The notes under the pieces are model-generated. The model had not been told where the DNA came from. It searched no databases and saw nothing but the letters and a program-made list of their open reading frames with translations. Below, one piece after another: positions 18,427 through 27,609 of a DNA stretch of 64,000 nt. The stretch's first letter is position 1; the number at the start of each line of letters is the position of its first letter. The stretch is from Paenibacillus sp. LS1 (lineage in GTDB: Bacteria > Bacillota > Bacilli > Paenibacillales > Paenibacillaceae): contig NZ_JAPDOE010000017.1 of NCBI RefSeq assembly GCF_026013365.1, positions 1 through 64,000 of the forward strand, given 5' to 3'. The translations under genes were made by a program, and so were the position numbers.

Positions 18427-18472
18427 GTTAGTTCCTCCCTAGTCTCCCCCATGAATTGCTATAGGGCGTTTA

Positions 18473-19258
18473 TTATGATCCTGCTCCGCGATACCGCTTC
18501 ACGCCATAATTCCACAGCAGCAATCCCATGGAACCAAACACCAGTCCCATCACAGGTGTCAGGAGCGCCATCCGATGCATCTCGGACCTCTCCAGGAACA
18601 ATGCTGCCGGATAGATGCCCACGAAGGCAAACGGAATGACCCAGGTTAGCAGCACCTGAATGGCACGGTTATAGATCGTTACCGGGTAACGTCCATACCC
18701 TTGAATGTTATACATCAATGGCAGAATACCTGTTGGTGCGTCCGAATAAAAGGACAACGAAGTCAGAGTGGTATAAATGCCGGCATAGATCATGACTGAA
18801 CTGAGTGCCAAAATAATCAATGCAGGGATATGCCACCACTCCAGCACAAGTCCCATCTCTGCTCCGCTAAAGATCATGATGATCAAGCCGATAAACGAGC
18901 CCACGAGTGCAGGCGGATCCACATTTTCAAGCAATATCTGGAACAGGTTATGTGCAGGACGTGTCAGAATCCGATCCATCTCACCTTTGACGATGTACCG
19001 CTCACTGAATCCCCACAGATTGATAAAACAACTGAAGATGCCATAGGGCACCATAAAATATCCATAAACAAAGAGCACTTCACTCTCACTCCAGCCGCCC
19101 AGGTTATCCGTGTGGCGGAAGACCACGAAGATAAAGATCAGGTTGGTCGCCTGGAACAGAAGATCCGATAAGATCTCTACCCAGAAGTCGGCACGGTACG
19201 TAAGACGTGTTTTCATGTAGTTTTTCAAATATTCCCAGATCAGACCCATATAGTACAT
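18473..19258 (-). CDS. ABC-2 type transporter permease (DUF990/ABC2_membrane_6-like), second subunit
   Basis: A 261-residue protein with six membrane helices. It follows another permease gene after 5 bp and a matching ATPase, so the three make a complete ABC exporter with a heteromeric membrane part. The conserved run WGFSERYIVKGEMDRILTRP (about residue 80) is typical of DUF990-type permeases, which some cyanobacteria use for export of cationic drugs such as viologens; the substrate here is unknown. AAGGGGGATAACAGAT precedes the ATG. Family assignment is from recalled pattern rather than search. Confidence 0.85.
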   Translation of the reverse strand: MYYMGLIWEYLKNYMKTRLTYRADFWVEILSDLLFQATNLIFIFVVFRHTDNLGGWSESEVLFVYGYFMVPYGIFSCFINLWGFSERYIVKGEMDRILTRPAHNLFQILLENVDPPALVGSFIGLIIMIFSGAEMGLVLEWWHIPALIILALSSVMIYAGIYTTLTSLSFYSDAPTGILPLMYNIQGYGRYPVTIYNRAIQVLLTWVIPFAFVGIYPAALFLERSEMHRMALLTPVMGLVFGSMGLLLWNYGVKRYRGAGS

Positions 19259-19263
19259 ATCTG

Positions 19264-20058
19264 TTATCCCCCTTGCACGAACAGACGCTTGCGCGCCTTA
19301 CGCCAGATCAATACCATCGGAAGCAGCAGCACGGCAAACCAGAACACCTGAATACCGAGTACATTCCAGATGGCGGTACCTTCCACTCTTCCAGTGAAAA
19401 CGGAACCGGGCAGATACGTAATGGCCTGAAAAGGCAATACCTTCATCACAGCAGACATCCAGCCTGGATACAGGCTGATCGGGATGATTAGACCAGAGAA
19501 CAGATCGACCACGACGCGTTTCATACGCATCATACCTTCATTGTTTTCCACAAAGAATGCCGCCAGGCCCGTTATCACATTAATCTGGGAATTAATGAGG
19601 AAACTGAAGAACAGCATGACGAGAAAGCCAATCCAAGCGGACGGTGCCGTAGGCAGTTCAACCGGGAACAGCAGAATAGCGATGAGCATCCCCGGAATCA
19701 TGAGCAGCAGAAACCGGAAAATGCCTTCGCCCAGACCTTGCATCATTTTGACCATAACGTAATTGATCGGCCTGATGAATTGAATCGCGATGGAGCCATC
19801 CCGTATGTCTGCGGCAATCTCTCGATCCAGGTTGTTAAAGTAAAAAGCACGTGCCATCCAGGATACGGCGATATACGTGGTCATCTGCGCTGCCGTGAAG
19901 CCGCCAAGTTCACCACTGCTACCGTAAATGGCCTGCCAGGTAAAGTAATACACGCCGATATTCAGCGTATATATCAAAATGCCGGAGTAATAATTCACCC
20001 GGTATGCCAGCATCGTTAGAAAACGGATGCGCATAAAATCAATAAATGCACTATTCAT
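19264..20058 (-). CDS. ABC-2 type transporter permease (DUF990/ABC2_membrane_6-like), first subunit
   Basis: A 264-residue membrane protein starting MNSAFIDFMRIRFLTMLAYR, with six predicted helices and the segment NLDREIAADIRDGSIAIQFI, parallel to the companion permease. The frame is open for another 55 codons upstream (to 20223), but that stretch lies inside the ATPase gene and reads as its shadow; the ATG at 20058 is one base after the ATPase stop and is probably translated by coupling. Middle gene of ATPase-permease-permease. Confidence 0.86.
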   Translation of the reverse strand: MNSAFIDFMRIRFLTMLAYRVNYYSGILIYTLNIGVYYFTWQAIYGSSGELGGFTAAQMTTYIAVSWMARAFYFNNLDREIAADIRDGSIAIQFIRPINYVMVKMMQGLGEGIFRFLLLMIPGMLIAILLFPVELPTAPSAWIGFLVMLFFSFLINSQINVITGLAAFFVENNEGMMRMKRVVVDLFSGLIIPISLYPGWMSAVMKVLPFQAITYLPGSVFTGRVEGTAIWNVLGIQVFWFAVLLLPMVLIWRKARKRLFVQGG

Positions 20059-20059
20059 C

Positions 20060-21106
20060 TCAGGATACACCCACCGCTTCTTTCCCTGCTCCCACAATCT
20101 CGGGACGCTCGGCGGAACCGGATTGGTATATACTGCGCACAATCTCATCCGTGTTGATCTCGATAATCTGAATATCGGTAATATCGGCCTGTCCAACGAC
20201 ACGTCCGAGTACATCCGAAACATTCAGTTCCAGCGGAATCCATACGGATGCGGACAATTCATTCTCAACCGTCCAACGTACAGGCAACGCTGCAGTCCAT
20301 TCCTGCATCTGACTGATGTTGTGAGCTGAACCAAATTTGAAGCGGATCTCCCGCTCTTTACCCCACTGGGACTTCAGATGATCCAGACCTCCATCATAGA
20401 TGATGTTGCCTGCATCAAGCATGATGACCCGGGAACACAGGGCCTCAATGTCCTGTAAATCATGGGTTGTGAGCAAAATAGTCGTTCCATGCTCCTTGTT
20501 CATGTCTTTCAGGAAATCCCGAATCTCCGACTTCACGACAATATCCAAGCCAATGGTTGGCTCGTCCAGGAAAACAATACTCGGATTATGCAACAAGGCT
20601 GCCACCAACTCACAGCGCATGCGCTGACCGAGACTGAGCTTACGTACTGGACGGCTTAACAGGTCCTGCAGCTGCAATCGCTCAACCAGTTCATCCAGCC
20701 GTTTGCGGAAATCGGCCTCTCCGACACGATATACTTTGCGCAATAAATGGAAGGATTCGATAACGCCAATATCCCACCACAATTGACTGCGCTGACCAAA
20801 AACAACACCAATATTCTGTACAAACTTCTCCCGTTCCTGATACGGAACATATCCACCAACCGATATTTGCCCTGAAGTAGGCACCAAAATGCCGGTCAAC
20901 ATCTTGATTGTTGTTGATTTACCGGCACCGTTCTCCCCAATATATCCGCATATTTCGCCCTGCGGAATCTGAAATGAAATATCATTTACAGCCAATACCT
21001 CCTGGTATTGACGTGCAAACAGGTCTTGGAATGCGCCCTTCAGCCCACCTCGGCTTTTCTGGACGCTAAACGACTTGCGCAAATCTTTGACATCAATCGC
21101 CAGCAT
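20060..21106 (-). CDS. ABC exporter ATP-binding protein
   Basis: A 348-residue ATPase. Walker A GENGAGKST (about residue 58), Q-loop region VVFGQRSQLWWD, signature LSLGQRMRCEL (about 158), Walker B IVFLDEPTIGLD and the switch His in LTTHD are all intact. The long N-terminal extension with SVQKSRGGLKGAFQDLFARQ before the first strand and a C-terminal regulatory tail of about 100 residues are typical for partners of DUF990 permeases. GAGGTATAATC precedes the ATG. It is divergent from the LCP gene across a 128-bp gap. Drives the two permeases encoded immediately downstream. Confidence 0.93.
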   Translation of the reverse strand: MLAIDVKDLRKSFSVQKSRGGLKGAFQDLFARQYQEVLAVNDISFQIPQGEICGYIGENGAGKSTTIKMLTGILVPTSGQISVGGYVPYQEREKFVQNIGVVFGQRSQLWWDIGVIESFHLLRKVYRVGEADFRKRLDELVERLQLQDLLSRPVRKLSLGQRMRCELVAALLHNPSIVFLDEPTIGLDIVVKSEIRDFLKDMNKEHGTTILLTTHDLQDIEALCSRVIMLDAGNIIYDGGLDHLKSQWGKEREIRFKFGSAHNISQMQEWTAALPVRWTVENELSASVWIPLELNVSDVLGRVVGQADITDIQIIEINTDEIVRSIYQSGSAERPEIVGAGKEAVGVS

Positions 21107-21135
21107 GATTATACCTCACTTGGATTTTGTTGAAA

Positions 21136-21164
21136 TTGCTTGTAGCCCAAAAAGAAATTATAAT
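21136..21164 (+). promoter_or_regulatory. Promoter of the LCP gene (sigma-A)
   Basis: TTGCTT (21136-21141), a 17-nt spacer and a perfect TATAAT (21159-21164), about 70 bp before the LCP start. Confidence 0.75.
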
Positions 21165-21234
21165 GGTATCAGTCAAAATTCAGCAATACCCGAACTCGTT
21201 TTTTATTTCATCTCAAATACAAAGGAGAGCTAGC

Positions 21235-22278
21235 ATGACCAGAAAGACGAAGAGAACCATCTGGATTTCTCTTGCCGCCTTCGTGTTAATAGTCGGAGGA
21301 GCAGCGGCATACTATTTCGGTTCTATTCTCAATCAGTTGGACGGTTTGGCAAAGGACGGTGACGATTCACCCTTCGCAGGTATCGAAAATGTGGAGAAAG
21401 TAAATACTCCTGACCCACCAAAATGGGAAGGCACGGAAACGGTAAATATTCTCGTTATGGGTGTCGATGCACGTGGATTGAAGAAAGGTGAAGTTCCCCG
21501 CTCCGACAGCATGATGGTCGTATCGCTTGACCCCCTTACCAAAAAAATTAATCTGTTCTCCATTCTGCGCGACACATACGTCGATATTGACGGGTATGGC
21601 AAAGAGCGGATCAACACAGCCATCACCCATGGCCCTAACGCAGCGATGCAAGCTGCCGGTGACCTGCTTGGCATTCCTGTACAGTATTATGTGTATACGG
21701 ATTTCCAAGGATTCATCAAATTGGTGGATGCCGTTGGCGGTGTCGATTTTGATGTGGAGAAAGACATGCACTATACAAGTAAAGCAGACAATAACGAATA
21801 CGATATTGATCTCAAAAAAGGGTATCAGCATCTGGACGGCGAGACAGCGCTCATGTACGTTCGTTTCCGTCATGATGCGATGTCGGATTTCGCTCGTTCC
21901 GAACGTCAGCGTGAGTTGCTGAAAGCTGTAACAGCGAAAATGCAGTCAACAACTACCATTGCCAAACTGCCTGCCATTCTGGAACAGGTTAATCCTTACG
22001 TAGATACGAATCTGACACTCTCCGACATGTGGAAACTTGGTGGCCTCGGATACCAGAGCAGCATGAACGGCAGTGAGCAGATTCCGCCAATGAACTTGCT
22101 GAAAGAAGAACGTACAGCAGGTGGTGCGCAAGTATTGACGGTTACGAATGAAGAGAAATTGAAGCAGCATATTCAGGATATTATTCACCCGCCTGCTACA
22201 ACGGATGATAGTACGACCAGCACCGAAGATAAAACAGCCAGTGGTGACGATCAAAAGTCAGAGCAACCGGCTCAGTAA
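21235..22278 (+). CDS. LytR-CpsA-Psr (LCP) family cell-wall glycopolymer transferase
   Basis: A 347-residue type II membrane protein. After a basic start (MTRKTKRT) comes one membrane helix (about 8-30), then the LCP domain (about 70-225) with NILVMGVDAR, the arginine/aspartate motif RSDSMMVVSLDP, LRDTYVDIDGYGKERINTA and MYVRFRHDAMSDFARSERQR, which bind the polyprenyl pyrophosphate. The C-terminus is a Thr/Ser/Asp-rich disordered tail. LCP enzymes attach teichoic acids or other glycopolymers to peptidoglycan. AAAGGAG seven bases before the ATG at 21235 fixes the start; the open frame further upstream is promoter DNA. Confidence 0.94.
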   Translation: MTRKTKRTIWISLAAFVLIVGGAAAYYFGSILNQLDGLAKDGDDSPFAGIENVEKVNTPDPPKWEGTETVNILVMGVDARGLKKGEVPRSDSMMVVSLDPLTKKINLFSILRDTYVDIDGYGKERINTAITHGPNAAMQAAGDLLGIPVQYYVYTDFQGFIKLVDAVGGVDFDVEKDMHYTSKADNNEYDIDLKKGYQHLDGETALMYVRFRHDAMSDFARSERQRELLKAVTAKMQSTTTIAKLPAILEQVNPYVDTNLTLSDMWKLGGLGYQSSMNGSEQIPPMNLLKEERTAGGAQVLTVTNEEKLKQHIQDIIHPPATTDDSTTSTEDKTASGDDQKSEQPAQ

Positions 22279-22290
22279 TGTACACATGCA

Positions 22291-22314
22291 GAGGGCAGCC
22301 ATTACGCTGCCCTC
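22291..22314 (+). terminator. Terminator-like hairpin after the LCP gene
   Basis: A 9-bp perfect stem GAGGGCAGC / GCTGCCCTC with a 6-nt loop just after the stop. The T-run is weak (TCGTTG), so termination may be partial. Confidence 0.65.
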
Positions 22315-22409
22315 TCGTTGTGCCCGGCTATAGCTTTATGAGAAAATCATCATATCTTTCTGTAGCTTGTACCTTTATTATATTTTGAATGACGAAAGGA
22401 AGTTATCCT

Positions 22410-23729
22410 ATGAATACATCACGTTCCCGTTCCGAACTTCTATACGCAGAAGCACTTGAACATATTGTTGGGGGTGTTAACAGCCCTTCACGCTCGTTCA
22501 AAGCCGTTGGTGGCGGTGCACCTGTATTTATGAAAAAAGCCAAAGGGGCCCACTTCTGGGATGTTGATGACAACCGTTATATTGATTATCTCGCCGCTTA
22601 TGGTCCGATTGTTACAGGACATGCTCACCCTCATATTACACAGGCGATTACGGAAGCTGCTGCAAATGGCGTGCTATATGGTACCCCGACTGAACTTGAG
22701 ATCAAGCTCGCCAAAATGCTGAAGGAAGCTATTCCTTCCATGGATAAAGTTCGTTTTGTAAACTCCGGTACGGAAGCAGTTATGACCACGATTCGGGTCG
22801 CTCGTGCCTACACCAAACGCAACAAAATCGTAAAATTCGCCGGGTGTTACCACGGTCACTCCGATCTGGTGCTTGTAGCTGCCGGTTCGGGCCCGTCTAC
22901 GCTCGGAATTCCTGACAGTGCGGGAGTTCCGGCCAGTATTGCACAAGAAGTCATTACAGTGCCTTACAATGATCTGGATGGCCTGAAAGATGCTTTGGAG
23001 CGTTGGGGTGACGATGTTGCTGCGGTCATGGTTGAGCCGATCGTTGGTAACTTCGGTATGGTTATGCCTGAGCCTGGCTTCCTAGAAGGTCTCTGTGCCA
23101 TGACAAGAGCTAACGGCTCACTGGTTATCTATGACGAGGTCATTACGGCTTTCCGTTTCCATTACGGTTCTACACAGACGTATGCCGGACTCGATAATCA
23201 TGCAGAGATTGAACCGGATCTGACGGCTCTTGGTAAAATTATTGGTGGCGGCCTGCCAATCGGTGCTTACGGCGGACGCAAACACGTTATGGAGCAAGTT
23301 GCTCCGCTCGGCCCTGCTTATCAGGCGGGAACGATGGCTGGTAACCCTGCATCCATCTCGGCTGGTATCGCATGTCTGGAGGTCCTGCAAGGCGCGGGTG
23401 TATATGAAGAGATGGAACGTCTTGCTATCGACCTGACAGCAGGCCTGCAAGCTTCTGCTGACCGTCATGGCATTGCACTAACGATTAACCGGATTCGTGG
23501 TGCATTCTCCACCCACTTCTGTGACCATCCGGTTACGAACTACGATCATGCTCAAGACACGGATGGAGAACTGTTTGCTTCCTTCTTCCGTCACATGCTG
23601 AACCGTGGCATTAACCTGGCTCCATCCAAATACGAAGCTTGGTTCCTGACCACTGCTCATACAGACGAGGATGTTCAAGCTACATTGGAAGCCGCAGAAG
23701 CTTCTTTCAAGGCGATGGCTCAGGAATAG
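22410..23729 (+). CDS. hemL: Glutamate-1-semialdehyde 2,1-aminomutase
   Basis: A 439-residue PLP enzyme that turns glutamate-1-semialdehyde into 5-aminolevulinate, the C5-pathway precursor of haem and cobalamin. Recognised by [19 protein letters not shown] at the N-terminus, [27 protein letters not shown], the DEVITAFR motif and the PLP lysine in [16 protein letters not shown] (about residue 273). Length fits the family. AAAGGA precedes the ATG at 22410; the upstream in-frame ATG at 22389 has no ribosome binding site. The gene stands alone, not in a hem operon, so it may be the second hemL paralogue that Bacillales often carry. Confidence 0.95.
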   Translation: MNTSRSRSELLYAEALEHIVGGVNSPSRSFKAVGGGAPVFMKKAKGAHFWDVDDNRYIDYLAAYGPIVTGHAHPHITQAITEAAANGVLYGTPTELEIKLAKMLKEAIPSMDKVRFVNSGTEAVMTTIRVARAYTKRNKIVKFAGCYHGHSDLVLVAAGSGPSTLGIPDSAGVPASIAQEVITVPYNDLDGLKDALERWGDDVAAVMVEPIVGNFGMVMPEPGFLEGLCAMTRANGSLVIYDEVITAFRFHYGSTQTYAGLDNHAEIEPDLTALGKIIGGGLPIGAYGGRKHVMEQVAPLGPAYQAGTMAGNPASISAGIACLEVLQGAGVYEEMERLAIDLTAGLQASADRHGIALTINRIRGAFSTHFCDHPVTNYDHAQDTDGELFASFFRHMLNRGINLAPSKYEAWFLTTAHTDEDVQATLEAAEASFKAMAQE

Positions 23730-23784
23730 ATCGGATTAATTTCATTCATATTTAGCGTATAGGCATTATGATCGAAATTCATGG

Positions 23785-23826
23785 AAAAGGCGTCCAACAA
23801 GTGATCAACTTGTGTGGACGCCTTTT
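23785..23826. terminator. Bidirectional terminator between hemL and the MocR gene
   Basis: A long stem AAAAGGCGTCCA...TGGACGCCTTTT (with inner ACAAGT/ACTTGT) gives T-runs on both strands. It ends hemL on plus and the MocR gene on minus. Confidence 0.88.
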
Positions 23827-23890
23827 GATGTTTATGGACAACACTCCGATGACAGAGCAGCCTTCCAGCTGAACATTCCGTTTCTTCAGG

Positions 23891-25285
23891 TTATTTCTGC
23901 CTGATCTGAAGTTTCAAAATCTCCTCCCGGATCTTCTGCAGCCCTTCTTCAATTCGCTGCTTCGGCACATTAGAGATGTTCAATCGCAGCATTTGATCCT
24001 GATGTACCTGATATGTTCCCTCCGGATAATACCGTTCTGTCGTATCAACGATGACTCCGCGCTTTTGGAGCCGGGACATCAGAACACGAAGCGGCATATC
24101 ACCCGCCAAAGGCAATACCGTGTGCTCTGCTCCTGTACGAGGGGCGTCCTTAAATGGAGCAAAGTCTGGATATGAGTCCAGTTGCTCATGCACCGTGTGC
24201 ATCCGGGCAGCATAGCGATTACGAATCACTTTCCTGTGATGAGCAAACATTCCACTGTGGACATAGATTTCCAAAGCCGCTTGAGACAGAACAGAGGTAT
24301 CGATATCGAGCATTTTTTTGTAAGCACCAAAAGACTGGATTAGAGGTGAGGGCAGAACAGCTACACCAATACGCAGGCCTGGAAACAAAATTTTGGAGTA
24401 ACTCTTCAGATAGATGACCCGACCTTCCGTATCATAGGACCAGAGCGGGTCCTGTTTCGTATTGTCCTCCAGATCGGCCAGATAATCGTCCTCAACCAGA
24501 TAGACATCGTACCTCTGTGCAAGCCGGATCAGTCTCTTTTTTTCAGCAACCGTTAACGATATGCCTATCGGATTGTGAAAGCGCGGCATGACATAGAAAA
24601 ACTTAATATCTCCCTCAGCAAACTGACGTTCAAGCGATTCCCAGTCCAGCCCACTCAAGGCTCGTCTCACACCGGCAATTGGCACATTCAATCCACTCAG
24701 TAGGGAGGGCATATTGTGATAAGTCGGTAGTTCCAGCAGTACTTTTCTCTTTCCATTGGGAAAGGGCATCAACGCAAGTACAGCTAGTGCCTGTTGCACA
24801 CCTGATGTGATAAAGAACTGCTCTGTTCTCGCAAACACCTGATAATCCGCAAACTGCTTCTGCAACAGCATGATAAGCGAAGGTAATCCCTGATCCGTGC
24901 CATACATAAATAACTCTGCCTGTTTCTTCTCCATCGCCTGATCCACACAATGACGAAAGTCTGAATAAGGGAACACCCTTGGATCGGGAGCAGCTGAAGC
25001 AAAGTCCAACGCTCCCTGCCAGTCCATGTCCTGAGCACCTGTCCCATTCTGTACGGCATAATAACCGGATTGAGGTATGGCATACACCAAATGCCGCTGT
25101 TCCAGCCACTCATATGCACGAATAGCCGTGCTTACACTGCATTGATATTGTTCTGCTACAACTCGAACGGCTGGCAGTCGAATGCCTTTATCTGCCCACT
25201 GGCGGCGATCCTGCTGCTGCATCTGTTCCTGAATCCATTGCTTTAACGCTTCGGCAATCACTTCGTATTTTCTCAATGCACCCAT
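23891..25285 (-). CDS. MocR-type transcriptional regulator (GntR HTH + aminotransferase domain)
   Basis: A 464-residue regulator. The N-terminal winged helix (about 1-75) has the GntR pattern RLPAVRVVAEQYQCSVSTAI; the remainder is a fold-type I aminotransferase-like domain with the PLP lysine in YLKSYSKILFPGLRIG (about 298) and VEDDYLADL. Such proteins bind PLP or an amino compound and regulate a neighbouring gene, often divergently. The divergent neighbour here is an EamA exporter, so control of amino-acid or metabolite export is likely. An 18-bp palindrome between the genes is the likely operator. The ATG has GGAG only four bases before its AGGG; an in-frame TTG nine bases on is an alternative start. 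Confidence 0.9.
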   Translation of the reverse strand: MGALRKYEVIAEALKQWIQEQMQQQDRRQWADKGIRLPAVRVVAEQYQCSVSTAIRAYEWLEQRHLVYAIPQSGYYAVQNGTGAQDMDWQGALDFASAAPDPRVFPYSDFRHCVDQAMEKKQAELFMYGTDQGLPSLIMLLQKQFADYQVFARTEQFFITSGVQQALAVLALMPFPNGKRKVLLELPTYHNMPSLLSGLNVPIAGVRRALSGLDWESLERQFAEGDIKFFYVMPRFHNPIGISLTVAEKKRLIRLAQRYDVYLVEDDYLADLEDNTKQDPLWSYDTEGRVIYLKSYSKILFPGLRIGVAVLPSPLIQSFGAYKKMLDIDTSVLSQAALEIYVHSGMFAHHRKVIRNRYAARMHTVHEQLDSYPDFAPFKDAPRTGAEHTVLPLAGDMPLRVLMSRLQKRGVIVDTTERYYPEGTYQVHQDQMLRLNISNVPKQRIEEGLQKIREEILKLQIRQK

Positions 25286-25296
25286 CCCTCTCCAAC

Positions 25297-25333
25297 AACT
25301 GTACCGATACAGTTCAACCTTTTATCTATTGTA
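25297..25333. promoter_or_regulatory. Candidate MocR operator and overlapping minus-strand -10
   Basis: A perfect inverted repeat AACTGTA-CCGA-TACAGTT occupies 25297-25314. On the minus strand a TACAAT box (25328-25333) stands just upstream, so the palindrome covers the transcription start of the regulator gene, consistent with autorepression. Its position 140 bp from the EamA start also allows control of that gene. Confidence 0.6.
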
Positions 25334-25452
25334 GCACGAAGTACCCGGCAGTATATTGAATAAGGCCAGCAGCACACGCCTACGAACCTGATATGTATTA
25401 GGACAATCGTAAGATATACACACTATATAACTACTGCATCGGAGGAACATTC

Positions 25453-26388
25453 ATGAACACAGCACGCACTCGGGGATACGCTTATATCGCAGCTGTATTG
25501 TACGCGGCTATTATAGGTCTATCTTTTTTATTTGTTAAAATGACTGTCACTGTTGCACATCCCATTGATGTGCTTGCACACCGATTCGCCCTGTCGCTGA
25601 TCGTTGTCAGCATTCCTGTCATTTTTGGTTGGATTAAAATCCGACTTAGCCTTCGTGATCTGTGGCGAATCATTCCACTGGGACTGTTATCTCCCGTCTT
25701 ATTTTTTGCCTTTCAAGCCTTTGGGCTCGTATCTTCCAACTCATCGGAAGCCGGTATTATTCAGGCCATGGCCCCTGTATTCACACTCGTTCTCGCTTCA
25801 GTTTTCCTGAAGGAACGCACATCCACCACGCAGAAGCTGTTCCTGCTGCTGTCTGTTGCTGGGGTTGTTTTTATTCTCATGATGCGAGGAAGTGTCATGT
25901 CAGTGGGTAACCTGAAGGGTATTGCATTATTGCTGCTATCCACAGTCTGTTTTGCAGGTTATGGCGTGCTTGCGAGACCGTTAGCCCAGAAGTATAAACC
26001 GATGGAATTAACATGGGTCACACTGATGGTTGGCTGTATTGTATTTAACGCCGCTTCCCTGATCCGGCATGCGTCCAGCGGTTCCATGATGGACTACCTC
26101 AAACCACTCGGGGATGCATCCTATCTCGGTGCACTCGCTTATCTGGCGATCCTCTCCACCATGATCACCACACTGCTCGCGAGCTATGCCCTGACCCATC
26201 TGGAAGCTTCCCAAATGAGTGTATTCAGCAATCTGTCCACACTCATCTCCATCGTAGGGGGTGCATGGATACTGCATGAACCTGTTAGTGGCTATCACTT
26301 TATCGGAGCATTATTGATCATCGCCGGTGTGCTTGGTACCAATATGAGCGGCAGGAAACATAGGCTGGTCAGTGGGATCAAAGCGTAA
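25453..26388 (+). CDS. EamA/DMT-family transporter (RhaT/YdcZ-like exporter)
   Basis: A 311-residue protein with ten hydrophobic helices in two EamA repeats (about 10-140 and 155-290). Conserved features are the small-residue helix NSSEAGIIQAMAPVFTLVLA followed by FLKERTS at the end of the first repeat, and the parallel LEASQMSVFSNLSTLISIVG..LHEP in the second. Members export amino acids, purines or other metabolites. GGAGGAACATTC precedes the ATG. Divergent from and probably regulated by the MocR protein. Confidence 0.9.
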   Translation: MNTARTRGYAYIAAVLYAAIIGLSFLFVKMTVTVAHPIDVLAHRFALSLIVVSIPVIFGWIKIRLSLRDLWRIIPLGLLSPVLFFAFQAFGLVSSNSSEAGIIQAMAPVFTLVLASVFLKERTSTTQKLFLLLSVAGVVFILMMRGSVMSVGNLKGIALLLLSTVCFAGYGVLARPLAQKYKPMELTWVTLMVGCIVFNAASLIRHASSGSMMDYLKPLGDASYLGALAYLAILSTMITTLLASYALTHLEASQMSVFSNLSTLISIVGGAWILHEPVSGYHFIGALLIIAGVLGTNMSGRKHRLVSGIKA

Positions 26389-26502
26389 TCCTTTGTGGAA
26401 AGATTTGCTTTGTTTCGTTATTTCTACTAACAGTATGAGAAGACTTGATCACGTTAACACTGCTGAGAACAGACCATAAGGGAGAGCGAGGTTCCCCTCA
26501 GC

Positions 26503-27609
26503 ATGAAACCAACTAAACCTTCATTTTTGCAAGCTCTAATGCTCATTATGCTAACCGTGGGCCTGATCAGTCACGTGTTGATTATCCCTGCCCTGCTGGC
26601 TGCGGCCAAGCGGGATGCATGGATATCGATTCTGGTGTCTGCAGGTCCTTTTCTGCTGTTCACCCTCATGCTTGCTTATGTCTCCCGACACCTTCAGCAC
26701 CAAACGCTAAATAATTGGCTGACCACACATCTGGGCAAACCAATCGGAATGCTGTTCCGCATTGGCAACAGCCTCTTCTTTTTATCTGTCATCTATTTCA
26801 CCTTGTTTGATACAACCACATGGGCCAAAACAAATTATTTGCCTGACACGCCAGTCATTGCGACAAGTATAGCCTTGATGGCGGTATGTGGATATACCGC
26901 CTATAAAGGCATGCGATCACTGGCCTTCACAGCAGGATTGCTGTTGCCTGTCGTTGTACTGCTTGGCTTTTATGTCGCAATTGTAAATATACAGTACAAG
27001 GACTACAGCCGATTGTTGCCTGTGCTTGAACATGGATGGACACCCGTTTTTGAAGGTACACTCTATAGTCTGGCCGGGATGTTCGAACTGCTGTTCATCT
27101 GGTTTATTCAGCCTCATCTGAGCTCTCGTATTCGATTATGGCAGTACCTGCTACTTGCATTCATCATGATTGGATTAACACTGGGTCCATTAATTGGGGC
27201 GATTGTTGAATTTGATCCGTTTGAAGCAGCCAAGATGCGTTATCCGGCTTATGAGGAGTGGAGAATTGCTTCCTTGGGCAAATACATTGCCCAGACTGAC
27301 TTTTTTTCCATCTACCAGTGGCTAGCAGGCTCTTTTACACGGATTTCCCTCGCCATGTATATTGTGGTTGAGATTTGGAATATTAAAACCGCCATTAGAA
27401 GACAAGCTGCCTGCGGGGCACTAACAGTCTTGTTCATTATGATGATGTTATATCCTATGGATGATATTACTTTTGAATTAATGCTGGTACATTATATTTT
27501 CCCGTTGAATGTGTTATATCTGGGCAGCCTTGGCGTCATCGCAACGGTTGTTGCCTGGTTCAGTTCGCGCTCTCAGAGGAGGAAACATCATGGAGCACAC
27601 ACGGATTAA
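26503..27609 (+). CDS. Spore germinant receptor B subunit of the second ger operon
   Basis: A 368-residue multi-helix GerB-like permease. The N-terminus (SFLQALMLIMLTVGLISHVL, then AAAKRDAWISILVSAGPFLL) follows the family pattern; about ten membrane segments. It is more divergent from the two B subunits of the first operon than they are from each other. GAGG stands before the ATG at moderate distance. First in the order B-A-C, unlike the A-C-D-B-B order upstream; its end overlaps the A gene by 20 bp, so the subunits are translationally coupled. Confidence 0.92.
   Translation: MKPTKPSFLQALMLIMLTVGLISHVLIIPALLAAAKRDAWISILVSAGPFLLFTLMLAYVSRHLQHQTLNNWLTTHLGKPIGMLFRIGNSLFFLSVIYFTLFDTTTWAKTNYLPDTPVIATSIALMAVCGYTAYKGMRSLAFTAGLLLPVVVLLGFYVAIVNIQYKDYSRLLPVLEHGWTPVFEGTLYSLAGMFELLFIWFIQPHLSSRIRLWQYLLLAFIMIGLTLGPLIGAIVEFDPFEAAKMRYPAYEEWRIASLGKYIAQTDFFSIYQWLAGSFTRISLAMYIVVEIWNIKTAIRRQAACGALTVLFIMMMLYPMDDITFELMLVHYIFPLNVLYLGSLGVIATVVAWFSSRSQRRKHHGAHTD

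Noticed and set aside
21107-21116. TATAAT box directly before the ABC ATPase gene
   Set aside because: It is within a few bases of the start codon; a promoter there would begin transcription inside the gene. The GAGGT part fits a ribosome binding site instead.
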